Origin: an uncultured Granulosicoccaceae bacterium
GTDB taxonomy: Bacteria; Pseudomonadota; Gammaproteobacteria; Granulosicoccales; Granulosicoccaceae
Assembly: GCA_937931165.1 (NCBI GenBank)
Contig: CALHCI010000219.1
Coordinates: forward strand, 1 to 35,669
Reading direction: 5' to 3'
DNA length: 35,669 nt
The stretch's first letter is position 1, and each line of letters opens with the position of its first letter. A model generated the notes under the pieces. That model was not told where the DNA came from and made no database searches. It saw only the letters and a program-made list of their open reading frames with translations. This document shows positions 7,155 through 17,364 of this stretch, in pieces. The position numbers and the translations under genes were made by a program.

Positions 7155-9446
7155 TTAAGCAGACGGTTGCCTGCTGGCTGCCAGATCGATTGCCTCGGCT
7201 GCAGCGACAGCGCACATATTGACAATGCCACGTACAGTAACCGCTTCTGTCATCACATGAGCAGGGTGGTTTAAGCCAACCAGTATCGGACCGACCGGTA
7301 AGCCGTCACCGAACACTTTAACCATGTTATAGGCAATGTTGGCAGCATCGAGATCCGGCAGGACCATCAGATTTGCCGAACCCCTGAAACGCGATTCAGG
7401 AAATATGCGATCACGTACTGACTCCCACACAGCAGCGTCAGCATGCATCTCGCCTTCTACCGGAAGATCGGGGTGATTGGTTTCCAGAATTTCTCTGGCC
7501 TTGCGCATCTTGCGGGTGCTTTCGTTGTCCCGGCTGCCGAAGTTTGAGTGTGATAACAGCGCCACTTTGGGCTCAAGTCCGAAGCGTGTTACTGCAGATG
7601 AGGCCAGTTTTGCGGTCTCGGCGATGTGTTCTGCAGACGGGTCTACGGTGACGTGGGTGTCAGTAAGAAAGAAGGTACCGGCCTGCAGAATTAGCAGAAT
7701 CACGGCAGAGCAATCTGCGATGTGGTCTTGCACACCAATGATACTGCGGATGTGTCTGAGGTGACGAATATAGGCACCCTCACTGCCACATATTAGTGCA
7801 TCGGCGTGACCGAGTTTTACCATCAAAGCACCCAGCGCCGTGGCACGTGTGCGAACGATTGCGTTGGCGTAAGCCGGTGTCACACCGTTGCGCGCCGTCA
7901 GGCCGTGGTAGGTGTCGGCGTAGGTTTTTTCGTGCGGATTATTCATTGGGTCGATCACGGTGATGTCTTCACCAATGACCAGGCGCAGTCGGAAGCGGTC
8001 GATATTTTCCTGAATAACGTTTTGTCGTCCGATAAGCACTGGTTTGCAGATGCCATCATCTACCATTACCTGTACTGCATTAATGACTCGTCTTGATTCA
8101 CCTTCTGCAAAGACAACACGTTGCGGGTTAGCCATGGCTTTGGCAAAAATCGGTTTCATGACCATGCCTGACTTAAATACAAAATCGTGTAGCTGTGTTT
8201 TGTATTCTTCAAAGTCTTCTATGGGGCGGGTCGATACACCGCTTTCCATCGCCGCTTTTGCCACTCTGATTGGCACAGTTGTCATCAGTCGAGGGTCGAA
8301 AGGTTTGGGTATCAGGTAGTCACGGCCGAATCCAAATGACGTATCTCCATAGGCACTGGCCACCACGTCCGACACTTCTCTGGTGGCGATCTCTGCTATG
8401 GCATTAACCGCGGCAATTTTCATTTCCTGATTAATCTGAGTTGCACCAACATCCAGTGCGCCTCTGAAAAGAAAAGGAAAACACAGCACGTTATTAACCT
8501 GATTTGGATAGTCAGAACGTCCGGTTGCAATGATCGCATCATCACGAACCTCGGTGACTTGCTCTGGCATGATCTCAGGTGTTGGATTAGCCAGTGCAAA
8601 AATCAGTGGTGAGTCGGCCATACCGCGAACATGATCCTGCTTTAATACACCGGCGGCGGACAGCCCAAGAAATATATCAGCACCTTCAATGACGTCGGCA
8701 AGCACACGCGCGTCAGTGTCTCTGGCGTAGCGGCCTTTGTATTCATCCATTTGCTCGGTGCGGCCCTGGTAGACAACACCAACAATGTCCAGAACGGTGA
8801 TGTTATCTCTGGACATGCCAAGTGACACCAGTAAATCGAGGCAGGCGAGTGCGGCGGCACCGGCACCCGAACACACCAGTCTGACCTGACTGATCTCTTT
8901 TTCTGCAACACGCAACCCGTTGATAATTGCTGCGGCAACCGTTATTGCTGTGCCGTGCTGATCGTCATGAAAGACCGGTATGTTCATCCTTTCGTTGAGA
9001 CGTTTTTCAATTTCAAAGCACTCAGGTGCTTTGATGTCTTCCAGGTTAATACCGCCGAAGCATGGCTCCATCAGAGATACGGCATCGACAAAGCGATCTA
9101 CATCGGTGGTGTCGAGTTCGAGGTCAAATACGTCAATATTGGCAAACTTCTTAAACAGAACCGCCTTGCCTTCCATCACTGGTTTGGAGGCCAGCGGGCC
9201 GATGCTGCCAAGCCCCAGTACCGCAGTGCCATTGGTAATCACACCAACCAGATTGGCGCGTGCTGTCAGTGTTGCTGCAGCTGCCGGGTCTGAGACAATT
9301 TCTTCGCAGGCGGCGGCAACGCCCGGTGAGTAGGCCAGCGCGAGGTCACGCTGGTTAACCATGTTTTTAGTCGCACTGATTTCGAGCTTGCCGGGCTTCG
9401 GGTAGCGATGATAGTGGAGGGCTGCGTCGCGAAGATCGTCTGCCAT
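7155..9446 (-). CDS. maeB: NADP-dependent malic enzyme with phosphotransacetylase-like domain
   Basis: Decarboxylates malate to pyruvate with reduction of NADP+; cytoplasmic. At 763 residues it is the long MaeB form. The malic-enzyme part (1 to about 425) has Tyr39 in ALAYSPGVA, Lys94 in [10 protein letters not shown], the metal-binding cluster INLEDI (Glu136, Asp137) and HDDQHGTA (Asp161, Asp162), a nucleotide-binding [10 protein letters not shown], and ALANPTPEI. From about 430 (KPIFAKAM...VVFAEGE) to the end it is a phosphotransacetylase-like domain, which in characterised MaeB proteins is regulatory (acetyl-CoA sensing) rather than catalytic. It follows lpdA by 112 bases on the same strand, so malate-derived pyruvate and the pyruvate dehydrogenase genes sit together. 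The ATG has only a poor upstream ribosome binding site. Confidence 0.95.
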   Translation of the reverse strand: MADDLRDAALHYHRYPKPGKLEISATKNMVNQRDLALAYSPGVAAACEEIVSDPAAAATLTARANLVGVITNGTAVLGLGSIGPLASKPVMEGKAVLFKKFANIDVFDLELDTTDVDRFVDAVSLMEPCFGGINLEDIKAPECFEIEKRLNERMNIPVFHDDQHGTAITVAAAIINGLRVAEKEISQVRLVCSGAGAAALACLDLLVSLGMSRDNITVLDIVGVVYQGRTEQMDEYKGRYARDTDARVLADVIEGADIFLGLSAAGVLKQDHVRGMADSPLIFALANPTPEIMPEQVTEVRDDAIIATGRSDYPNQVNNVLCFPFLFRGALDVGATQINQEMKIAAVNAIAEIATREVSDVVASAYGDTSFGFGRDYLIPKPFDPRLMTTVPIRVAKAAMESGVSTRPIEDFEEYKTQLHDFVFKSGMVMKPIFAKAMANPQRVVFAEGESRRVINAVQVMVDDGICKPVLIGRQNVIQENIDRFRLRLVIGEDITVIDPMNNPHEKTYADTYHGLTARNGVTPAYANAIVRTRATALGALMVKLGHADALICGSEGAYIRHLRHIRSIIGVQDHIADCSAVILLILQAGTFFLTDTHVTVDPSAEHIAETAKLASSAVTRFGLEPKVALLSHSNFGSRDNESTRKMRKAREILETNHPDLPVEGEMHADAAVWESVRDRIFPESRFRGSANLMVLPDLDAANIAYNMVKVFGDGLPVGPILVGLNHPAHVMTEAVTVRGIVNMCAVAAAEAIDLAASRQPSA

Positions 9447-9558
9447 ATTGAAGGGTCTGCTCGTGCAAAATTACGGTGCGTGAATCTTACCTTAAACACG
9501 CGCAAGTGATGTGATCAGCTCGCATCACGTGCACGTTGTGTTTCAGGTGAGATGCGGG

Positions 9559-11313
9559 TCACTTCTTTGGTGCGTAAATATCGGTGCAGGTGCCTTCAGC
9601 CACTTCGCAGGCGAAATTCAGCGTTTCGGATAATGTCGGATGAGGGTGTACGGTCAGTGCAATGTCTTCGACATCAGCACCCATCTCGAGCCCGAGTACC
9701 GCTTCTGCGATCAGTTCTCCGGCATTAACCCCAACCATACCGGCGCCAAGGACCTGTTTGGTGTCCGGGTCAATCAGTACTTTGGTAAAACCCTCTGTTC
9801 TTGCAATGCTTAGTGCCCTGCCGCTGGCTGCCCACGGAAACACGCCTTTTTCGTATTTGATATTCTGTGCTTTGGCGTCGGTTTCTGTCAGACCCATCCA
9901 TGCGATTTCCGGATCTGTGTAGGCAACCGAAGGAATGGTTTTAGCGTCGAAAAATGATTTCATACCGCACATTGCTTCAGCCGCCACTTTGCCTTCATGG
10001 GTGGCTTTATGCGCCAGCATTGGCTGACCGACAATATCGCCAATCGCAAATATATGCGGCACATTGGTGCGTTGTTGTTTATCTACTTCAATATACCCTC
10101 TGTCTGTCACTTCAACGCCAGCGTTTTCTACGCTGAGTTTCTTGCCGTTGGGGCTTCTGCCAACCGCCAGTAAGACCTTATCAAAAACATCTGATTCAGG
10201 CGCTTTGCCGCCTTCAAACCATACCTCAAGACCTTCATCGCGTGTTTCAACGCGCACCACTTTAGCGCCGGTGTAAATATTTTCGAATAATTTCTGTACG
10301 CGCTTCTGGAATGGTCTGACAAGATCCTGATCACATCCGGGTATCAGTGTGTCAGACAACTCCACGACAGTGACCTTTGAGCCGAGCGCCTGATAGACAC
10401 AACTCATCTCAAGGCCAATGATGCCACCACCAATAACCAGTAACCGATCAGGGATATCGTTCAGTTGCAGTGCACCGGTTGAATCGATCAGGCGAGTGTC
10501 GTCATACGGCAGGCCGGGTATTCTGGTGACTTCTGAACCCGCAGCAATAATGGCCTGTTCAAATTCAATGACGGTGTTTTGCCCGTCCTGCTCTACCTGA
10601 ATCTGATTGGCAGAAATGAAATTGGCTTTGCCGTGTACAACACCGACGTTCCGCTGTTTGGCAAGACCAGCCAGACCATTGGTCAGTTGTCCGATAACCT
10701 TCTCTTTAAAACCTCGCAGTTTATCAATGTTGATAACCGGGGGAGCGAAGGTGATACCGTGGTCTGCCATGTCACGCGTTTCGTTGATGACCTGTGCCGT
10801 GTGTAACAGCGCCTTCGACGGTATGCAGCCAACATTCAGACACACGCCGCCAAGATCAGGATAGCGCTCTATAAGCACCACAGACCGGCCCAGATCTGCT
10901 GCGCGAAACGCAGCCGTATAACCGCCCGGACCTGCGCCAATAACAACAATGTCAGCTTTGGAGTTTGATTGTTGTCCTTCGCCACTGACAGGTTGCTCTT
11001 TATGTTGTACCACCGGTTGAGCGTCTTGCTGAGCGTCTTGCTGAGCTGGTGGGGCTTCTGCTGATGATTTGTCTTCAGTGAGTGCCAGTGCAATAGCAGA
11101 TCCGGTGGATATACGATCGCCGAGTTTTACTTCAATGGATGTCACTTCACCATCGACGGGTGAGGGGATTTCCATGCTGGCCTTGTCGCTTTCGACCGTG
11201 ATCAGTGATTGGTCTTTCTTTATGGTGTCGCCAACGCTTATCAGAATTTCGATGATTTCGACGTCTTTGAAATCACCGATATCCGGTGCTTCAATCGTGG
11301 TGAGATTGCTCAA
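9559..11313 (-). CDS. lpdA: Dihydrolipoyl dehydrogenase (E3) with N-terminal lipoyl domain
   Basis: Flavoprotein that reoxidises dihydrolipoamide of the pyruvate dehydrogenase complex and passes electrons to NAD+. The 584 residues comprise a lipoyl domain (1-80, lipoylated Lys44 in ESDKASMEIP), a Gln/Ala-rich linker (about 81-118), then a complete E3: FAD motif VVIGAGPGGYTA (124-135), redox disulfide Cys158-Cys163 in GGVCLNVGCIPSK, a second Rossmann GGGIIGLE, and the C-terminal His558-Glu563 base in HPHPTLSETL. Fused lipoyl-E3 proteins are known from beta- and some gammaproteobacteria. The start codon is TTG (11311-11313), supported by GGAGA seven bases upstream. The gap to aceF is 99 bases, so it probably belongs to the same operon. 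Confidence 0.95.
   Translation of the reverse strand: MSNLTTIEAPDIGDFKDVEIIEILISVGDTIKKDQSLITVESDKASMEIPSPVDGEVTSIEVKLGDRISTGSAIALALTEDKSSAEAPPAQQDAQQDAQPVVQHKEQPVSGEGQQSNSKADIVVIGAGPGGYTAAFRAADLGRSVVLIERYPDLGGVCLNVGCIPSKALLHTAQVINETRDMADHGITFAPPVINIDKLRGFKEKVIGQLTNGLAGLAKQRNVGVVHGKANFISANQIQVEQDGQNTVIEFEQAIIAAGSEVTRIPGLPYDDTRLIDSTGALQLNDIPDRLLVIGGGIIGLEMSCVYQALGSKVTVVELSDTLIPGCDQDLVRPFQKRVQKLFENIYTGAKVVRVETRDEGLEVWFEGGKAPESDVFDKVLLAVGRSPNGKKLSVENAGVEVTDRGYIEVDKQQRTNVPHIFAIGDIVGQPMLAHKATHEGKVAAEAMCGMKSFFDAKTIPSVAYTDPEIAWMGLTETDAKAQNIKYEKGVFPWAASGRALSIARTEGFTKVLIDPDTKQVLGAGMVGVNAGELIAEAVLGLEMGADVEDIALTVHPHPTLSETLNFACEVAEGTCTDIYAPKK
11018..11041. repeat. Two 12-bp tandem copies in the lpdA linker
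   Basis: The unit TGAGCGTCTTGC occurs twice head to tail and begins a third time. It encodes the repeated Gln-Gln-Asp-Ala of the E3 linker. This is a small in-frame slippage tract of the kind that changes linker length without harming either domain. Confidence 0.8.
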
Positions 11314-11412
11314 CCTGGATCTCCATTGCAGAATTATTGATTTTGCAGTGCCGGCCCGAATGCCTGCCCGCAGGTTTAACGGTGCAGCGCAATCGGACGG
11401 TTATGCATTAGG

Positions 11413-13041
11413 CTAGTAAAGCAGCATTTTGCGGATGTCGGTCACGACGTTGCAATAGTGCGCCATAAAGCGCGCGCCATCTGCACCATCGATTACCCGA
11501 TGATCGTAGGTAATGTCTAACGGACACATTAATCGCGGTTTGAACTCACTGCCGTCCCAGACCGGCTGCATTTTGGCACGTGTAATACCGAGAATGGCAA
11601 CCTCCGGTGGGTTGATGATCGGGGTAAATGCCTTACCGCCAATCCCGCCCAGATTAGATATCGTCATGCAGGCGCCCTGCATTTCAGAAGGCTTAAGCTT
11701 CTTTTCACGGGCACGTGAACTGAGATCGGTCATCTCTTCAGAAAGCTGAAAAATGTTCTTTTTATCAACATCTGTCAGTACTGGTACAACGAGCCCGGCC
11801 GGTGTATCAACCGCAATACCGATATTAAAATACTTTTTATAAAAAAGTGACTGACCATCAGGCGCCAGCGATGAATTAAACCTCGGGAACTCTTTAAGCG
11901 TTGCGGCCAACGCCTTTATATGAAAAACCAGTCCGGTAACACGAACGTTCTTGTCAGCCGCTTCTTTCTTGATTGATTGTCTGAATGCTTCGAGCTCTGT
12001 GATGTCTGCATCGTCGTGATGCGTCACCATCGGCAGGTTTAACCAGGAGCGATGCAGGTTTTCAGCAGTCAGCACATTAATGCGGGACATTTCCACCCGT
12101 TCGATTTCACCGAACTGGGTAAAGTCGACTTCGGGAATCGGTGGAATACCTGCACCGCCGCCCATACCGGCACCGCTGTAGGCGCTGCCACTGCGTGACA
12201 TGGTCGACTTAACAAATTCCTGAACATCTTCGCGCAGAATACGGTTCTTTCTGCCGGAGCCTGATACCAGCAACAAGTCTACACCCAGTTGTCGTGCAAA
12301 CTTTCTGACTGCCGGACTCGCGTGTGCCTTACGATAAGATTCGTCAGCAATTTTTTGTGTCGGTGATGCGGCAGGTTGTGGCCGCTTTGCCTGTGAAGCT
12401 ACAGCATTGTCTGTTTTTGCTTCAGGCTTATTTGGCTCTGCGCTTGTCTCTGCAGTAGCCGGGCTCGATGGTTTCGCCTGTGTCGTGCCGGCGGCAGCCC
12501 CTGACACCAGTAATATGGTGTCTCCCTTTGACAGCTTATCGCCAACGCTAACGGGTATAGAGTCGACAGTTCCGGCAGCGGTGGACGGGATTTCCATACT
12601 TGCTTTGTCGCTTTCAAGGGTAATCAGCGACTGATCAAGTGAAATGGTATCGCCAACGCTTACCAGTATTTCAATAACTTCAATTTCTTCAAACTCACCA
12701 ATGTCTGGCACTACGACTGTAGCAGTCGTACTTTCAGCGGGAGTGTCAGGTTTTTCAGTAGTTGGTGTTGCTGATAGCGTTGCCGGGGCATCTCCAGTTG
12801 CTTCGGGTTGCAATAGTGCAATCAGATCGCCCGTCGATAACTTGTCGCCAACCTGGATTTTAAACTCAGTGATAACGCCGTCGTGCGAAGACGGAATTTC
12901 CATACTCGCCTTGTCACTTTCAAGCGTGATCAGCGATTGGTCAGTGCTGACTTTGTCGCCGTTAGAAACCAGAACTTCAATGACTTCTACGGTATCAAAG
13001 TCACCGATGTCAGGGACGCGCAGTTCTATTGTATTAGCCAT
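11413..13041 (-). CDS. aceF: Pyruvate dehydrogenase E2, dihydrolipoamide acetyltransferase
   Basis: Core of the pyruvate dehydrogenase complex; transfers the acetyl group from lipoamide to CoA. The 542 residues hold two lipoyl domains (about 1-78 and 108-181), each with LITLESDKASMEIPS, lipoyl lysines Lys44 and Lys146. A Pro/Ala/Thr linker leads to the peripheral subunit-binding domain (ASPAVRKFARQLGVDLLLV, about 240-278). The catalytic domain (about 310-542) ends with DHRVIDGADGARF, catalytic His514 and Asp518. E. coli AceF has three lipoyl domains; two here plus one on E3 gives the same total. The ATG is preceded by a perfect AGGAGG that overlaps the aceE stop codon, and only 12 bases separate the genes, so the two are tightly coupled. 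Confidence 0.97.
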   Translation of the reverse strand: MANTIELRVPDIGDFDTVEVIEVLVSNGDKVSTDQSLITLESDKASMEIPSSHDGVITEFKIQVGDKLSTGDLIALLQPEATGDAPATLSATPTTEKPDTPAESTTATVVVPDIGEFEEIEVIEILVSVGDTISLDQSLITLESDKASMEIPSTAAGTVDSIPVSVGDKLSKGDTILLVSGAAAGTTQAKPSSPATAETSAEPNKPEAKTDNAVASQAKRPQPAASPTQKIADESYRKAHASPAVRKFARQLGVDLLLVSGSGRKNRILREDVQEFVKSTMSRSGSAYSGAGMGGGAGIPPIPEVDFTQFGEIERVEMSRINVLTAENLHRSWLNLPMVTHHDDADITELEAFRQSIKKEAADKNVRVTGLVFHIKALAATLKEFPRFNSSLAPDGQSLFYKKYFNIGIAVDTPAGLVVPVLTDVDKKNIFQLSEEMTDLSSRAREKKLKPSEMQGACMTISNLGGIGGKAFTPIINPPEVAILGITRAKMQPVWDGSEFKPRLMCPLDITYDHRVIDGADGARFMAHYCNVVTDIRKMLLY

Positions 13042-13053
13042 GTGCGCCGCCTC

Positions 13054-15711
13054 CTAAACCGTAACCGGGTTCGGTTTGTTAGGGTCGATGCCGTATTTTG
13101 CAATGGCTTTGGTGACGGTGTTGATGTCCAGCATACCGTCTTCAGCCAGTGCAGTAAGCGCTGCTACTACGACATAACGACGGTCAACCTCAAAGAAATC
13201 GCGTAGTTTTTCGCGAGTATCGGAACGGCCAAAACCGTCAGTACCAAGCACCTTGTAGGTGGTAGGTATAAATTCGCGAATACCATCAGCAACTGCCTTC
13301 ATGTAGTCGCTTGAGGCGATTACCGGGTAGGGGTCATTCTCAAGCGTTTTGGTCACGTAAGGCACCTTGCGAGACCCTTCAGGGTTAATCAGATTCCAGT
13401 GGTTGGCATCCAGGCCCTCTTTGCGAAGTTCGGTAAAGCTTGTGACGCTGAATATTTCAGAGCCTACTTCCCAGTCTTTTTCTAACAGTTCGGCAGCGGC
13501 AATCACCTCTCTTAGAATAACGCCGGCACCAATCAGATTAACTTTGTTTTTTGCAGCGGGTGCGACAGACTTTAATTTATACATTCCTTTAATAATGCCT
13601 TCTGAGGCACCGTCTGGCAGGGCAGGCTGATGATAGTTTTCATTCATCGCGGTGATGTAGAAATACACATCTTCCTGTTCTTTCATCATTCTGCGCATAC
13701 CTTCGTGAATGATGATTGCCATTTCATAGGCATAGCAGGGGTCATAGCAAACGCAGTTAGGAATAGTGCTTGCCAGCAGGTGGCTGTGTCCGTCTTCGTG
13801 TTGCAGACCTTCACCGTTAAGTGTGGTTCGTCCTGCCGTACCACCAATCATAAAACCGCGTGCACGCATATCACCGGCAGCCCATGCCAGATCACCAATG
13901 CGCTGAAAGCCGAACATTGAGTAGTACACAAAGAAAGGAATCATGTTGACGCCGTGTGTACTGTAAGCAGTAGCAGCGGCGATCCATGAAGACATACTGC
14001 CGGCTTCGGTAATGCCTTCTTCGAGTATCTGGCCGGTTTTGTCTTCTTTATAAAACATCACCTGATCACGATCTTCCGGCGTGTACAACTGCCCCACGGA
14101 TGAGTAGATACCAAGTTGTCGGAACATACCGTCCATACCGAACGTGCGTGCTTCATCCGGTACGATCGGTACGATGTTTTTACCGATGTTTTTATCGCGA
14201 GTCAGAATGGTCAGCATGCGTACAAAAGCCATGGTGGTGGACAGTTCGCGATCACCAGAGTCTTTGAGTAAAGGTTCGAACACTGACAATGGAGGTACTT
14301 CCAGTGGTGCTGCAAATTTTTGTCTTTGCGGCAGGTAGCCGCCAAGCGCATCACGTCTGCTTTTTAAGTAGTGCAGTAATTCGCTGTCCGGTTCCGGTTT
14401 GCAGTACTCGAGGTTTTCAACTTGTTCGTCGGTTAACGGAATGTTGAAACGATCACGCATGTCGGTCAGTGCATCGAGTGGCATCTTCTTCTGTTGGTGA
14501 GTGGCGTTGGTCCCTTCACCGGATTCACCCATGCCATAGCCTTTGACCGTTTTCATCAGAATAACGGTAGGCTGTCCTTTATGGTTGACTGCGCTGTCAT
14601 AAGCCGCATAAATCTTATGCGGATCGTGGCCACCACGGTTGAGACGCCAGATATCTTCATCGGACAGTTTTGCCACCATCGAAGCGGTTTCCGGATACTT
14701 ACCGAAAAATTTCTCGCGCGTGTAGGCGCCGTCTTTGGCTTTGAAATTCTGGTACTCGCCATCGACCGTTTCCATCATGAGTTGCTTGAGTTTGCCGTCG
14801 TGATCTTTGGCCAGTAACGGATCCCAGTACGATCCCCAGATCACTTTAATTACGTTCCATCCGGCACCTCTGAACACGGCTTCGAGTTCCTGAATGATTT
14901 TGCCGTTGCCGCGCACCGGTCCATCGAGACGTTGCAGGTTGCAGTTAATCACAAAGGTAAGGTTGTCGAGTTTTTCGCGACCGGCCAGAGATATCGCACC
15001 GAGAGATTCCGGTTCATCCATCTCACCGTCACCCATAAATGCCCAGACCCGGCGGTCTTTGGTTTTTGCAAGGCTTCTGTCCTGCAGGTACTTCATGAAC
15101 CTGGCCTGATAAATCGCCATGATGGAAGTCAGGCCCATCGACACCGTTGGAAACTGCCAGAATGAAGGCATCAGATACGGGTGCGGATACGATGACAGTC
15201 CGTTGCCGTCGACTTCGCGCCGGAAGTTGTCGAGATCTTCTTCAGACAACCTGCCTTCGAGATAGGCACGAGCGTAAATACCTGGGGCGGAGTGGCCCTG
15301 AATAAACACCAGATCGCCGCCGTGATCGGGGCCCGGTGCCTTAAAGAAGTGGTTAAAGCCAACATCGTACAGTGTGGCTGCAGAGGCAAAGCTTGAGATG
15401 TGCCCGCCCAGATTTGATCCTTCGCGGTTGGCCCGCAGCACCATCGCAGTAGCATTCCATCTGATCATGGAGCGGATCTGATGCTCTGTTTCATGATCAC
15501 CGGGGCTGGTGACTTCAAGATGCGGTGGAATCGTATTAATGTACGCAGTAGAAGCGCTGTACGGCAGGTTGGCACCGGATCTTCGTGATTGATCAATCAG
15601 TGCCTCAAGCAGATAGTGCGCTCGTTCGGGGCCTTCCTGTTCGACTACGGCATCGAGAGCCTCAAGCCATTCACGCGTTTCCTGGGGGTCGATGTCATTT
15701 TCTTCTTGCAT
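13054..15711 (-). CDS. aceE: Pyruvate dehydrogenase E1, homodimeric type
   Basis: Thiamine-diphosphate enzyme that decarboxylates pyruvate and acetylates lipoamide on E2; the entry point to acetyl-CoA. The 885 residues match the length of E. coli AceE. Visible landmarks: YINTIPP near residue 57, the SNLGGHISSFASAATLYDVGFNHF region around 99-122, the TPP/Mg signature MGDGEMDEPES (226-236) closing in NCN (256-258), KTVKGYG, and the C-terminal FGRSDTREKLRDFFEVD. It is the first gene of the aceE-aceF-lpdA set, with a purine-rich AGAGAG before ATG 15711. No pdhR or fadR-like regulator gene adjoins it, unlike in enterobacteria. Confidence 0.97.
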   Translation of the reverse strand: MQEENDIDPQETREWLEALDAVVEQEGPERAHYLLEALIDQSRRSGANLPYSASTAYINTIPPHLEVTSPGDHETEHQIRSMIRWNATAMVLRANREGSNLGGHISSFASAATLYDVGFNHFFKAPGPDHGGDLVFIQGHSAPGIYARAYLEGRLSEEDLDNFRREVDGNGLSSYPHPYLMPSFWQFPTVSMGLTSIMAIYQARFMKYLQDRSLAKTKDRRVWAFMGDGEMDEPESLGAISLAGREKLDNLTFVINCNLQRLDGPVRGNGKIIQELEAVFRGAGWNVIKVIWGSYWDPLLAKDHDGKLKQLMMETVDGEYQNFKAKDGAYTREKFFGKYPETASMVAKLSDEDIWRLNRGGHDPHKIYAAYDSAVNHKGQPTVILMKTVKGYGMGESGEGTNATHQQKKMPLDALTDMRDRFNIPLTDEQVENLEYCKPEPDSELLHYLKSRRDALGGYLPQRQKFAAPLEVPPLSVFEPLLKDSGDRELSTTMAFVRMLTILTRDKNIGKNIVPIVPDEARTFGMDGMFRQLGIYSSVGQLYTPEDRDQVMFYKEDKTGQILEEGITEAGSMSSWIAAATAYSTHGVNMIPFFVYYSMFGFQRIGDLAWAAGDMRARGFMIGGTAGRTTLNGEGLQHEDGHSHLLASTIPNCVCYDPCYAYEMAIIIHEGMRRMMKEQEDVYFYITAMNENYHQPALPDGASEGIIKGMYKLKSVAPAAKNKVNLIGAGVILREVIAAAELLEKDWEVGSEIFSVTSFTELRKEGLDANHWNLINPEGSRKVPYVTKTLENDPYPVIASSDYMKAVADGIREFIPTTYKVLGTDGFGRSDTREKLRDFFEVDRRYVVVAALTALAEDGMLDINTVTKAIAKYGIDPNKPNPVTV

Positions 15712-16021
15712 TGCTCTCTCTGTAATCGTTCGGGGTTGGCCCGGTGATTTTTATTATTTGCAAACCCCACAGGGTTCGAACCCACGAGGTTTTGGCCCCT
15801 TGGGATTTGGACCGCTTAGAACAGGTTATAGTTGCTTTGGCGGGAAAGTTTCGGGCAAATCAAGTGCGGTAGTGCGTGTACTGCTTTCCCCCTGCGTGCA
15901 CAGTTTGTCCGAAACCGACTACTGATTATAAACTATCTCCGGTGGTTTTGAGAGAGTGGTTGAGAATACGCCACGCGCCTGACGCATGGGCGGACTTCAG
16001 ATCTGACGCAAGAGCAGGGCT
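15712..16021 (-). promoter_or_regulatory. aceE leader region (310 bp) with hairpin
   Basis: No gene is present. On the minus strand it must hold the end of the mtaB transcript and the aceE promoter. About 50 bases before aceE lies the 12-base perfect palindrome GGGTTCGAACCC (15772-15783), nested inside flanking AAACC (15762-15766) and GGTTT (15788-15792), which would give a two-part hairpin in the aceE 5' leader. I found no match to the enterobacterial PdhR operator and no T-tailed terminator for mtaB. Confidence 0.45.
15925..15930 (-). promoter_or_regulatory. Candidate -10 element for aceE
   Basis: A perfect TATAAT on the minus strand, about 215 bases before the aceE start. The hexamer 16-18 bases upstream (around CTCAAA) is a poor -35 match, so an activator or another start site may be involved. 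Confidence 0.4.
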
Positions 16022-17293
16022 TCAGAGTAATGTAGCAGTCAAATGATTGCCGGATTCGTGTACCGAACCAAGCACGCATGGTCTGATGCTGTTTTCGATG
16101 TCAGCCGTTTGTGCTGCTACTGCCACGCGCGAGTAATTCTCGGTGTAACCAAAATAAAATCCTCCCGCCGGTGATTCCCACAGAACGCTTGCATTGCCGC
16201 CGGTTTGTGCCTGAAGGAATTCTTGCTTTTGTTGTTGTGCAAGCGCATGCAACTGCCGACTGCGCAGTTTCTTTGTTGCATCGTCTATCTGATCCGGCAT
16301 GGTGGCCGCCTTGGTCCCATCGCGTTGTGAATAGCTGAATATGTGTATATGACCAAAACCTACTGATTCGACAAAATCCATTGTCTGTTGCCACTCATGG
16401 TCGGTTTCACCGGGAAAGCCAACAATAATATCTGTCGTAATATTAAACAGCGGGTTCTGTGCGCGGGCCTGTTTAACGAGGGAAGAAAATTCTGTGCTAT
16501 GGCAGCGACGTGACATACGCCGTAACACAGTGTCCGAGCCGCTTTGAACAGGCAGGTGCATATGTGGCATGAGTCTGTCGTTTTCGAACAGTGTGAAAAA
16601 ATTTTCTCCAAGGTCCCACGGTTCTACTGATGCAAATCTCAACCGCGGTATAGAAGTGTTTGTCAGTATCTGCGTGACCAGTGTGGTTAGGTCTGACTGT
16701 ATATCAGATCCATAGCCGCCTACGTGCACACCGGTCAGCACCACTTCATTAACACCTGAACTGTGCAGTGTGTTGATCTGATCAATGATGTCTGCAACCG
16801 GCCGACTTTGTTCGTCGCCTCTGGCAATGGTTACGATGCAATAGCTGCAGCGGTAACGACAGCCATCCTGTATTTTTATAAAGGCGCGCTGGCGGTTGCG
16901 TGCAAACAGTGCAGACTCATTGGGTAACGTGGCACCTTCGGGCATAATCGGGATTTGCCAGCGATCATTAATCTTTGCCACCAGTGAAGCTTTGTCTTTA
17001 TTATCGACCAGCATGTCAACGCCAAGGTCGGCAGCGCTGCCGGACTCACCGGTAGACACAAAACAACCGCTCACCACCAGCTTGCCCTGCGGGTTTTCGC
17101 GTCGCAGTCGGTTAATGGTTTTACGAGATTTGCGCACCGCTTCCCGCGTCACTGCGCAGGTGTTCAGTACGGTAAGTTCCGCGGTTTCAACATCATTGAC
17201 CAGCGTGTGACCGGCGCTTTGAAATTCCAGTGCCCAATTTTCGAGCTCGGCCTCATTGAGGCGGCAGCCAAGCGCTTTCAGATGAATGTTCAC
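16022..17293 (-). CDS. mtaB: tRNA t6A37 C2-methylthiotransferase MtaB
   Basis: Radical-SAM methylthiotransferase that converts t6A37 to ms2t6A37 in tRNAs reading ANN codons. The 423 residues have the three cluster cysteines of the N-terminal methylthiotransferase domain (Cys10 in ALGCRLNEAE, Cys46 in NTCAVT, Cys77 in SGCF) and the radical-SAM CxxxCxxC at Cys145, Cys149 and Cys152 (GCRYRCSYCIV). HLPVQSGSD..LRRMSRR and [11 protein letters not shown] follow. The CRLNEAE signature and CAVT separate MtaB from RimO and MiaB. The C-terminal TRAM-like segment is short. The start is GTG 17293, with a weak ribosome binding site. It diverges from the SAM-fold gene at 17365 across 71 bases. A second family member, rimO, lies at 29915. 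Confidence 0.93.
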   Translation of the reverse strand: MNIHLKALGCRLNEAELENWALEFQSAGHTLVNDVETAELTVLNTCAVTREAVRKSRKTINRLRRENPQGKLVVSGCFVSTGESGSAADLGVDMLVDNKDKASLVAKINDRWQIPIMPEGATLPNESALFARNRQRAFIKIQDGCRYRCSYCIVTIARGDEQSRPVADIIDQINTLHSSGVNEVVLTGVHVGGYGSDIQSDLTTLVTQILTNTSIPRLRFASVEPWDLGENFFTLFENDRLMPHMHLPVQSGSDTVLRRMSRRCHSTEFSSLVKQARAQNPLFNITTDIIVGFPGETDHEWQQTMDFVESVGFGHIHIFSYSQRDGTKAATMPDQIDDATKKLRSRQLHALAQQQKQEFLQAQTGGNASVLWESPAGGFYFGYTENYSRVAVAAQTADIENSIRPCVLGSVHESGNHLTATLL

Positions 17294-17364
17294 GTAAACT
17301 TGAATCCGGCGAGATTAACGGTGCAGTCTAGCAAAACGTTGATCGCAACACAGGGTACAAACCG

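Noticed and set aside
15762..15808. A tRNA gene
   Set aside because: Only the T-arm-like palindrome and an acceptor-like pairing are present; no D arm, anticodon arm or CCA end fits.
15712..16021. PdhR operator before aceE
   Set aside because: CCGGTGGTTTTG on the plus strand has half-site likeness only; no symmetric ATTGGT/ACCAAT pair is present.
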